Part shown: positions 1 through 7,084 of the stretch, in pieces
Numbering within the stretch: position 1 is the stretch's first letter
Layout: each line of letters starts with the position of its first letter
NCBI RefSeq assembly: GCF_029946515.1
Contig: NZ_JARZHH010000023.1
Location: 1-64,000, forward strand
DNA length: 64,000 bases
From: Polyangium sp. 6x1
GTDB taxonomy: Bacteria; Myxococcota_A; Polyangia; Polyangiales; Polyangiaceae
Direction: 5' to 3'
Notes under the pieces: model-generated
What the model saw: only the letters and a program-made list of their open reading frames with translations
Told to the model about the DNA's origin: nothing
Databases searched by the model: none
Position numbers and translations under genes: made by a program

Positions 1-2
1 GG

Positions 3-221
3 CGTGCCGCCACAAGCGTGCCGCTGAATCTGCACGAAGGTGCATATTCGCAGGGAAGAAACGAGCGGGCACGGTGGCATACGGCCATGGGATCGGCCGC
101 GGAGGTGCGCGCGTGCTTGGACGTGGCCGAGGCGCTCGGATACGTCGAATCCATCGATGATGGCCTGCGCGACGCAATCGATCACATCATCGCCACCCTG
201 TACCGGTTGGCGCGTCGGTAA
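3..221 (+). CDS. Four-helix-bundle protein, 3' part only
   Basis: The reading frame is open from the window edge, so the 5' end of the gene is missing. The visible 72 residues carry the signature second half of the four-helix-bundle family first described from 23S rRNA intervening sequences (TIGR02436 type): NLHEGAYSQGRNERARWHTA, then a conserved GSAAEVRACLDVAEALGY helix and a C-terminal IDHIIATLYRLARR helix. No catalytic role is known for the family; the fold is a small cytoplasmic helical bundle. A second, divergent member lies at 1049-1378, on the other side of an ECF sigma gene. The end is followed by a strong hairpin at 229-258. A GTG at 18 could be read as a start, but homology continues upstream of it. 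Confidence 0.8.
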   Translation, partial: RAATSVPLNLHEGAYSQGRNERARWHTAMGSAAEVRACLDVAEALGYVESIDDGLRDAIDHIIATLYRLARR

Positions 222-228
222 GGCCAAC

Positions 229-258
229 GGCGGGCCGCCCTTCGCCGGGCGGCCCGCC
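229..258. terminator. Bidirectional terminator hairpin
   Basis: A perfect 12-bp inverted repeat (GGCGGGCCGCCC and its complement) with a 6-nt loop ttcgcc fills the 47-bp gap between the convergent four-helix-bundle and sigma-factor genes. There is no clear T-run on either side, so it is a stem-only terminator candidate. Confidence 0.6.
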
Positions 259-268
259 AAAGCGGACT

Positions 269-808
269 CTACGCAAGCCCAAGCATCTCCAAACGCTTCC
301 GGGCGAGACGGACGCGACTGTAGACGGCCTTCGCCTTGATCCCAAGCGACGCAGCGATCTCCGCGATCGACCATCCCTCCAGATACGGAATCACGGCGTC
401 CCGAATGCGCGGGCTGAGCTTCCCCAGGAACCGCTTGAGCCGGAACATCCCATAGATCGCATGCAGCAACGTCTCCGACGACGTCGCGTCCTCCTGATCG
501 GGGAAATCCTCCGAGAAACCGACGAGAACCTCGCGCTCGTATCGTAGGCGATTGCGATAGTTGCGGGCATGGTTGAGCCCGATCACCCAAAGCCACGGAC
601 GGGCCTGCTCCGGCGTGACCAGGCAGGAAAGGCGACGCCATACCGTAATGAAGATGTCTTGCAGGAGATCCTCGACGTCGCGGGGAGGTACGGCCTGGCC
701 GAGAAGAAGGCGGCGCAGGAAATCGCGGTGTTCGAGGTAGAGGCGGCCGAGCAAGGCGTGCGACGCCGAGAAGTTTGCCGGCGGCGAATGGTCGAGTAGC
801 GTTGTCAC
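269..808 (-). CDS. ECF-type RNA polymerase sigma factor
   Basis: A 179-residue sigma-70 family protein of normal ECF length. Region 2 spans about residues 22-90 (FLRRLLLGQAVPPRDVEDLL, then DIFITVWRRL and ARPWLWVIGLNHARNYRN, the -10 recognition helices). Region 4 spans about 125-177, with an IAEIAASLGIKAKAVYSRVR helix-turn-helix for -35 binding. The two are joined by a short acidic linker. The start is a GTG at 808 with a weak ribosome binding site; no better start precedes region 2. No anti-sigma factor gene is adjacent; the neighbours on both sides are four-helix-bundle proteins, so its control and regulon are not evident. The stop lies 47 bp from the convergent gene. Confidence 0.88.
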   Translation of the reverse strand: MTTLLDHSPPANFSASHALLGRLYLEHRDFLRRLLLGQAVPPRDVEDLLQDIFITVWRRLSCLVTPEQARPWLWVIGLNHARNYRNRLRYEREVLVGFSEDFPDQEDATSSETLLHAIYGMFRLKRFLGKLSPRIRDAVIPYLEGWSIAEIAASLGIKAKAVYSRVRLARKRLEMLGLA

Positions 809-1010
809 AGCTCGTGAACTCCGGTGTCTGGGGTTTGCGTGTCAGACGCCGGTCGGTGTTCGCTGCACCGGCTGGCGTCGCTTGTTTTGTCTCACGAATC
901 GCGGGCAGACTTCAACGGTAAAATGGCGGATTGGTTCGTCGAGGGAAAACCCACGATCCGTCGGGAATGGCGAGCGGGGGATCGTAATGGGGGCCGAGAT
1001 CCAGGCCGTG

Positions 1011-1044
1011 CGGGCGGGCCGCCCTGGTGGGGACGGCCCGCCCG
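1011..1044. terminator. Terminator hairpin after the second four-helix-bundle gene
   Basis: A perfect 11-bp stem (CGGGCGGGCCG and complement) with a 12-nt loop lies just beyond the minus-strand stop at 1049. It resembles the 229-258 stem in sequence. Confidence 0.55.
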
Positions 1045-1048
1045 GGGG

Positions 1049-1378
1049 TCAGGAGGCGCGGCGGTAGACGAGGCGGCCGAGGGTGGCGATGACGTGGTCC
1101 ATGCGGTCGAGCGCCCGCGCGTCGACCGTGCCGATGTACCGCATGGCCTGAGCGACTTGGACGCAGGCCAGCACCTCCCGCGCGGAACCGAGGGCCGTCT
1201 GATAACGCTGGCGTTTGTGCCCCGCTGTGTTCCCGGCCCCTTCTGCCGTATTGAGAGCCACGCTATGCATGGCCCTGCGCAGTTGTCGGGCGAGATCCGA
1301 ATCCCTTCGTTCGATCTGCTCCGCGATACCTGCCGCGTCTCCAGCCATGGCCAAAATGACCTCGTAAATCCTCAGCAT
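1049..1378 (-). CDS. Four-helix-bundle protein
   Basis: A 109-residue protein of the same four-helix-bundle family as the partial gene at 3-221. It has the paired helices AMHSVALNTAEGAGNTAGHK and RQRYQTALGSAREVLACVQV and the terminal DRMDHVIATLGRLVYRR helix. The ATG at 1378 was chosen because GGAGGG lies 7 nt upstream; the open frame continues further upstream, but that part has no family similarity. Members of this family often occur as isolated genes; a biochemical function is not known. Two copies lie within 1.4 kb around a sigma gene. Confidence 0.82.
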   Translation of the reverse strand: MLRIYEVILAMAGDAAGIAEQIERRDSDLARQLRRAMHSVALNTAEGAGNTAGHKRQRYQTALGSAREVLACVQVAQAMRYIGTVDARALDRMDHVIATLGRLVYRRAS

Positions 1379-1439
1379 GACGAAACCCTCCGTCCGACGA
1401 CCCTTTCGCCGGGACCCCCATCCCGCACCGTCGCGCGCA

Positions 1440-1533
1440 GGCCTCTTCAAGGCTGCGCAGCACCGCCCGGAGCCGCCCGGAGCAGCACGTAGTGCTGCGA
1501 GGACGGCGAGGACGGCTTGGCCTTGAAGAGGCC
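1440..1533. repeat. Nested inverted repeats, possible structured RNA or DNA site
   Basis: A 14-nt arm GGCCTCTTCAAGGC (1440-1453) is matched perfectly by its complement at 1520-1533. Inside the loop is a second perfect stem, GCAGCAC/GTGCTGC (1482-1498), with a gta loop. The arrangement is not explained by any gene. Confidence 0.5.
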
Positions 1534-1580
1534 GAGCACGACGGTACGATCGCCCTCCCCGAGCGGGATCCCCTGAACCC

Positions 1581-1704
1581 CGCTTCCGCTCCCGCTCCCG
1601 CTTCCGCTCCCGCTTCCGCTCCCGCTTCCGCTTCCGCTCCCGCTTCCGCTCCCGCTCCCGCTCCCGCTCCCGCTCCCGCTCCCGCTCCCGCTCCCGCTCC
1701 CGCC
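1581..1704. repeat. Hexanucleotide array (CCGCTY)n, copy 1
   Basis: About 20 units alternate between CCGCTT and CCGCTC with almost no other change. Similar arrays in the same orientation lie at 6904-7016 and 11921-12008. Confidence 0.92.
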
Positions 1705-1816
1705 TCCCATTCCTTCATCAGCGCTCCTCAGCCGCACGCGCCGACACTGCGGAGCACGTACCCCAGCCTACGCCTTGAACGACTCAACATACTTCAACGC
1801 CCCACCCCGCAAAGTT

Positions 1817-1827
1817 TGGTAGGGTCG
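1817..1827 (+). promoter_or_regulatory. Promoter-like TGGTAGGGTCG element
   Basis: TAGGGT fits a -10 hexamer of TAnnnT form. The same 11 bases occur at 20916-20926 upstream of the PAS-STAS gene. No clear TTGAC-like -35 is seen. Confidence 0.35.
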
Positions 1828-1903
1828 TCGTTTCGCTCGAGCGGAGGGCATCGCCCCGACCTGCCCGAGACGTTTCCTCGGTCACTCTTCGGTGGTATTC
1901 TTG

Positions 1904-4900
1904 ATGCTCGACATTGCAGGGTATACAGCCTTCGAACGCGTCGAAGTAACCCCGTTCGCGAAGACGTTTCGCGCCCGGCGGGTGCATGACGGCCTGCCCG
2001 TCGTGCTCCAAAGCCTGTCCATCGGACGCGCCCGGAGCGCCGAGATCGCGCGATTCAAACACGAGTACGCGCAACTCGCGCAGCTCAGCTCGCAAAGCCT
2101 CGTCTCGGTCCTCGGCGTAGAGGCGCGTGAAGACAGCCTCATCGTCATACGCGAACACTTCCCAGGCCAAACCCTCGCCCACACCCTCGCCGCGCGCCCG
2201 GGCCACAAGCTCCCCGTCTCCGAGGCCCTCGCCATCGCCACCGCGATCGCCCAAGCCCTCGCCGCCCTGCATGGACGCGGCATCACCCACCGCGATGTCC
2301 GCCCCCAGAACATCCTCGTCGGCGATGCGGGCGCGCTCAAGCTCACCGGCTCCGGCGTCGACGCCGAGCTCACGCGCGCACACGAGCGGCTCTACGCGTA
2401 CGAAGTCCTCCACGACGTCCTGCCCTACACCGCGCCCGAGCAAACGGGCCGCATGAACCGCAGCGTCGACCACCGCGCCGATCTCTACGCCCTCGGCATC
2501 ATCCTCTACGAAGCCCTCACCGGTCGTCGCCCCTTCGAGGCCCGCGAGCCCATGGAGCTCATCCACGCGCACCTCGCCCTTCAGGCCAAACCCCCCGCGC
2601 ACATCGACGGCTCGGTGCCCGAGACCCTCTCGCGCCTCATCCTCAAGCTGCTCGAGAAAAACGCCGAAGACCGCTACCAAAGCGCCGAAGGCCTGCTCGC
2701 CGACCTCCGCCGCTGCAGCCACGAGCTCGAGACCCTCGGCACGATCTCCCTCTTCACGCCCGCCGAGCACGACCACGAAGGCGGGCTGCGCATCCACCAG
2801 AAGCTCTACGGTCGCGAGCGCGACATCGACGCGCTCACCTCGACCTTCACACGCTCGCTCGGCGGCGAACGCTCCATCGTCCTCGTCTCCGGTTACTCGG
2901 GCATCGGCAAATCCGCGCTCGTGCACGAGATCCTCAAGCCACTCGCCCGCGCGAAGGGCTACTACACGAGCGGCAAATTCGATCAGTTCAACCGCGACAC
3001 CCCCTACAGCGCCGTCATCCAGGCCTTCGACGGCCTCGTGCGGCAGATCCTCACCGAGAGCACCGAGCGGATCCAGGCCTGGCAGCGCGCATGGCTCGAG
3101 GCGCTCGGACAAAACGGCCAGGTCATCTGCGACGTCCTGCCCTCGATGGCGCACGTGCTCGGCCCGCAGCCAGTCGTGCCCGCGCTCGGACCCGTCGAGG
3201 CGCAAAACCGCCTCAGCCGATGCTTCGTGCAGTTCGTCTCGGTCGTCGCGCGCAGGGCCCACCCGCTCGTGTTTTTCCTCGACGACTTGCAGTGGATCGA
3301 CCTCGCGAGCCTCGACCTCCTGCGCGCCCTGCTCGCCGACGACTCCCTCGAGTCGTTCTTCTTCTGCGGCGCCTACCGCGACAACGAAGTCTCCCCCGCC
3401 CACCCGTTCATCGCGGCGCTCGAAGAGCACAAACGCGCGGGCCTCTCCGTCTGCGACATCGTCCTCGGCCCGCTCGAGCGTCGTCACATCGTCGACATGC
3501 TCAGCGACAGCCTGCGGCGCTCGGACACCGGCCCGCTCGCCGACGCCATCCTCAAAAAAACCGCCGGAAACCCCTTCTTCGTCCGCCGCTTCTTGCACTC
3601 GCTCGGCGACCACGGCGTGCTCACCTTCAAGCCCGGGACGGGGTTCTCCTGGGACCTCAAACGACTCGACGACCTCGCCTACACGGAAAACGTCGTCGAT
3701 CTGATGGTGCGCACCATCGCCCGCCTGCCGAAAACCACGCAGGAAGCCCTCCGCCTCGCCGCCGCCATCGGGAGCGAGTTCGACCTCGGCGTGCTCGCCA
3801 CCGTGCTCGAATGTACGCCCGAACAAGCCTATGGCCGCCTCGAGCCCGCCGCCGCGGAAGGGCTCATCATCCCGGGCCGGAGCGGCTACCGCTTCGCGCA
3901 CGACAAGGTCCAGGAAGGCGCGTACGCGATGATCCCGGTCGCAGGCCGGCCCGCGTTCCACCTGCGCATCGGCAGGCTGCTCGCCGAGAGCACACCCTTG
4001 TCCGAGAGCCGCAACCTCTTCGACGTGGTCGGCCACCTGAACAGCGCGCTCGAGCTCATCGACGATCCACACGAACGCGAGTCGCTCGCCCGCATGAACC
4101 TCGTCGCCGCCACGCGAGCCGAAGAATCCGCCGCGTTTGGTGCCGCGCGCAGCTTCCTCGAGCTCGGCCTGCAATGCCTCCCCGAAGATGCCTGGACGTC
4201 GAAGCATCCACTCCGCCTCGCCTACGCGAAGAAGCTCGGCGTCACGTTGTCCTTGCTCGGCCATCACGATGACGCGCTCGCCGCGCTCGCAGAGGCCCTC
4301 GAGCGCGCCACGACGAGGCTCGCTCGAACCGAAATCCTGCGGCTCAAGATGAAAGCGCAGGTGCTCAAGAACGACCTGCCCGCGGCGCTCGCCGAGGGGC
4401 TCGTGGTGATGCACTCCTTCGGCCTCGACCTGCCCGCGTTCCCGGACGAAGCGGCGCTCGAGGAGCAGATGCGCGTGACACTCGACCTCGTCGTCGAGCG
4501 CTCGCCCGAAGCGCTCCTCGACCTGCCGCCGCTCGAGGACCGCGAGATCGCCGCGCTGCTCGAGGTCCTGGAGGAGCTGTTCGCGCCGACGTACTTCCTC
4601 GCGACGAACAACTTCAGCATCAGCATCGCCAAGATCCTCGAGCTGTCCTACCGCCACGGCTTGTCGCGAAGCACGACCTACGGCTGCGTCAATTTCGGCA
4701 TGCTCTTGTGCGTCCGCGGCCATATCAAGCTTGGCTACGAGCTTGGCCGCATCGCTGTCCGGCTCAGCGAGAAGCTCGGCGACAAGAAGAACGAAGCGAT
4801 GATCCGCAACATGTGGGGCGGCTTCGTCCAGTACTGGGGAGACGGCTACAGCGCTTGCTGGGACACGTTGGTCAGGGGCAAGGATGCGGGCCTGGAGACA

Positions 4901-6829
4901 GGCCAGTACATCTGGTCGTTCTACAACACGGTCAACGCCGTCACGAACAGCTTCATGCGCGGTTTGCCCATCGAGGACATCCTCGCCGAGGCGAAGAGCT
5001 ACCAGCCGATCCGCAAGCTCGACCGCTTCGACGCGATCACCTGGATGGCCGGCGCGGCCGGACAGATCGCCTACAACCTCTCGGTCGAGACAGACGACCC
5101 CTGCCGCCTTGTCGGGCCCCTCGTGGACATCGAGGAGGTCATGGCCGCGTGTCGCCTGATCAAGAACGAAAGCGCGTACTTCTTCGCGCAGCTCTACATC
5201 GTCTTTTTGCTCGTCTTCCAGGGCGCCTTCGAGGAGGCGGCGCGCGTCGTCCTCGAGTCGAACCCCGAGCTCGTCAGCATCGCGGTCTGGCACGGCACGC
5301 CTGTTTTCCGCGCGTATGCGGCCCTCGCGCTCACGCGCGCCTCGACGAGCGCCGCGCCTGAAGAGCGCGCGGTCATGCTCTCGCGCGCCGCGGCCTACGC
5401 GGAGAAGCTCGATGCTTGGGCGGAGATCTGCCCGGAAAACTTCGCCCCCCGCGCGGCCTTGGTCCGCGCCGAGCTCGCCCGCGCCCGCGGCGAAGACAGG
5501 TTCGTGACGGCGGAGCTCTACGACACGGCGATCTCGCTCGCGCATCGCGGCGGCTACATCCATGACGAGGCGCTCGCGAACGAGCTGTGCGCGAGGCACT
5601 GGATGGACGCCGGGAAAACGACGCTCGCGCGCGCCCACTTCAGCGAGGCGCGCCGGCTCTATGCCCGCTGGGGCGCGACCGTTGCCTCGCGCCGCCTCGC
5701 CCGCGCCTATCCCGAGCTTGTCGCGCGCGACGAGACGTTCGACGCGCCCTCGCCGAGCACGCCTGCGCCTTCGGCGGACGCGCTGGACATCGGGTCGGTG
5801 CTCAAGGCGGCGCAAGCGATCTCGGGCGAGATTGTGCTGCCCCGATTGATCGACGCCCTCTTGCGCGTGGCGCTGGAGAACGCCGGCGCGCGGCGAGGGG
5901 TCTTGCTCCTTTTGCGGGATGGCATCCTCGTCGTCGAAGCGGAGCAGCGCGCGTTTGGCGAGGAAGACGGGCCTGCATCGACGGCGATCGAGCGGGATCT
6001 CGGGCAACGCTCGGATCTACCTGCGACCGTGCTCGCGTACGTGGCGCGCACGCGGGAGAGCGTGCTCCTCGAGGATCGCGGGCAGGATGGCCCCTTTGGG
6101 CTCGACCCTTACCTCGTGGACGCGGCTCCGCGCTCGGCGCTGGCTGCGCCCATCATCGGCAAAGGTCGGCTTTCGGGCGTGATTTATCTGGAGAATGACC
6201 TCGCGCGGGGAGCCTTCACGCCTGCGCGGGTCGAGGTGGTGGGGCTCATCTGCACGCAGGCTGCGATCGCGATCGAGAATGCGCGGTTGTATGGCGAGCT
6301 GGAGCGGCAGGTGGAGGAGCGGACGGCGGAGCTACGGCACGCGAATGAGGCGCTCGTTCGTTTGAGTCGCGCCGAGCAGGAGCGCAGGGAGCAGGAGGCC
6401 CTCGACCAGCGCGCGGTCATCAGCCAGCAGGAGGAGGTGATCCATGCGCTGTCGGCGCCGATCATCGAGGTCTGGTACGGGGTCATCGCGGTCCCGCTGG
6501 TGGGGGTGCTCGACGCGCGGCGGGGCGAGGAGATCATGGAGCGGGTGCTGCATCGGATTGGCTCCGCTTCGTGCCGCCAGGTGATCCTCGATTTGACGGG
6601 GGTCGAGAGCGTCGATTCCGAGACGGGCGAGCGCATCATGCGGATTGTCGGCGCGACGCGGCTGCTCGGGGCGAGCGTCGTAATCACGGGGATTCGCGCG
6701 GCCGTCGCGCAGACGATGGTGGCGCTCGACGCGGGCCTGAAGGAGCTGACGACGCGGGCGACGCTGCGGGACGCGCTGCGCGCGTATATGCGGTCGGAGG
6801 GTGCAGGGGGATCTTCGACGCGGAGGTGA
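1904..6829 (+). CDS. Pseudokinase / AAA ATPase / GAF / STAS signalling protein
   Basis: A 1,641-residue cytoplasmic regulator of the PknK-like trifunctional type. An N-terminal protein-kinase fold (about 1-270) keeps HRDVRPQN and APEQTGRMNRSVDHRADLYA. However, the invariant Lys strand reads VVLQSL and the DFG site reads LTGSG, so ATP-dependent kinase activity is doubtful. Next comes an AAA-type ATPase with Walker A GYSGIGKS (about 330) and Walker B FFLDDLQWID (about 457). A long helical TPR-like region follows, then a GAF domain (about 1300-1460), a coiled coil and a C-terminal STAS domain (about 1512-1636). The STAS domain reads DLTGVESVDSETG, keeping the Ser/Thr phospho-site position of RsbR proteins. 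ATG 1904 gives the usual MLDIAGYT opening; GTG 1892 is an alternative. It stands alone. Confidence 0.88.
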   Translation: MLDIAGYTAFERVEVTPFAKTFRARRVHDGLPVVLQSLSIGRARSAEIARFKHEYAQLAQLSSQSLVSVLGVEAREDSLIVIREHFPGQTLAHTLAARPGHKLPVSEALAIATAIAQALAALHGRGITHRDVRPQNILVGDAGALKLTGSGVDAELTRAHERLYAYEVLHDVLPYTAPEQTGRMNRSVDHRADLYALGIILYEALTGRRPFEAREPMELIHAHLALQAKPPAHIDGSVPETLSRLILKLLEKNAEDRYQSAEGLLADLRRCSHELETLGTISLFTPAEHDHEGGLRIHQKLYGRERDIDALTSTFTRSLGGERSIVLVSGYSGIGKSALVHEILKPLARAKGYYTSGKFDQFNRDTPYSAVIQAFDGLVRQILTESTERIQAWQRAWLEALGQNGQVICDVLPSMAHVLGPQPVVPALGPVEAQNRLSRCFVQFVSVVARRAHPLVFFLDDLQWIDLASLDLLRALLADDSLESFFFCGAYRDNEVSPAHPFIAALEEHKRAGLSVCDIVLGPLERRHIVDMLSDSLRRSDTGPLADAILKKTAGNPFFVRRFLHSLGDHGVLTFKPGTGFSWDLKRLDDLAYTENVVDLMVRTIARLPKTTQEALRLAAAIGSEFDLGVLATVLECTPEQAYGRLEPAAAEGLIIPGRSGYRFAHDKVQEGAYAMIPVAGRPAFHLRIGRLLAESTPLSESRNLFDVVGHLNSALELIDDPHERESLARMNLVAATRAEESAAFGAARSFLELGLQCLPEDAWTSKHPLRLAYAKKLGVTLSLLGHHDDALAALAEALERATTRLARTEILRLKMKAQVLKNDLPAALAEGLVVMHSFGLDLPAFPDEAALEEQMRVTLDLVVERSPEALLDLPPLEDREIAALLEVLEELFAPTYFLATNNFSISIAKILELSYRHGLSRSTTYGCVNFGMLLCVRGHIKLGYELGRIAVRLSEKLGDKKNEAMIRNMWGGFVQYWGDGYSACWDTLVRGKDAGLETGQYIWSFYNTVNAVTNSFMRGLPIEDILAEAKSYQPIRKLDRFDAITWMAGAAGQIAYNLSVETDDPCRLVGPLVDIEEVMAACRLIKNESAYFFAQLYIVFLLVFQGAFEEAARVVLESNPELVSIAVWHGTPVFRAYAALALTRASTSAAPEERAVMLSRAAAYAEKLDAWAEICPENFAPRAALVRAELARARGEDRFVTAELYDTAISLAHRGGYIHDEALANELCARHWMDAGKTTLARAHFSEARRLYARWGATVASRRLARAYPELVARDETFDAPSPSTPAPSADALDIGSVLKAAQAISGEIVLPRLIDALLRVALENAGARRGVLLLLRDGILVVEAEQRAFGEEDGPASTAIERDLGQRSDLPATVLAYVARTRESVLLEDRGQDGPFGLDPYLVDAAPRSALAAPIIGKGRLSGVIYLENDLARGAFTPARVEVVGLICTQAAIAIENARLYGELERQVEERTAELRHANEALVRLSRAEQERREQEALDQRAVISQQEEVIHALSAPIIEVWYGVIAVPLVGVLDARRGEEIMERVLHRIGSASCRQVILDLTGVESVDSETGERIMRIVGATRLLGASVVITGIRAAVAQTMVALDAGLKELTTRATLRDALRAYMRSEGAGGSSTRR

Positions 6830-6903
6830 AAACCCCTTTTTTCAGATCGACCCCCTCGTGGCCGATGCGGGGTCGAGCCCACACGATCAGATTTCGCTTG
6901 CCG

Positions 6904-7016
6904 CCTTCCGCTCCCGCTTCCGCTCCCGCTTCCGCTCCCGCTTCCGCTCCCGCTCCCGCTCCCGCTCCCGCCTCCGCTTCCGCTCCCGCCTCCGCTCCCG
7001 CTTCCGCTTCCGCTTC
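6904..7016. repeat. Hexanucleotide array (CCGCTY)n, copy 2
   Basis: About 19 units of CCGCTT/CCGCTC with three CCGCCT variants. It fills the convergent gap between the kinase and the FHA-Kelch gene and has the same strand orientation as copies 1 and 3. Confidence 0.9.
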
Positions 7017-7084
7017 GGATTCCGTCACCCCTGACCCGGCGTAACCCGGCGGATCCGCATCCTGCTGACGACGGCCCGGCCCCG

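Larger units (their letters stand above)
1379..1903. other. Repeat-bearing divergent gap upstream of the large kinase
   Basis: About 520 bp without a convincing gene. It holds a nested inverted-repeat structure (1440-1533), a hexanucleotide array (1581-1704) and a promoter-like TAGGGT at 1820-1825. The array keeps every frame open and creates artificial Gly-Ser, Pro-Ala and Gly-Ala reading frames, which I do not count as genes. Confidence 0.6.

Noticed and set aside
1447-1737. Minus-strand open frame of Gly-Ser repeats
   Set aside because: The repeats come from the hexanucleotide array, which is open in every frame; the flanks have no family similarity and no good ribosome binding site.
1784-6007. 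A 1,407-codon minus-strand open frame under the kinase gene
   Set aside because: It is a high-GC shadow of the plus-strand gene, which has recognisable domains; the shadow is only Arg/Glu/Ala-rich low complexity.
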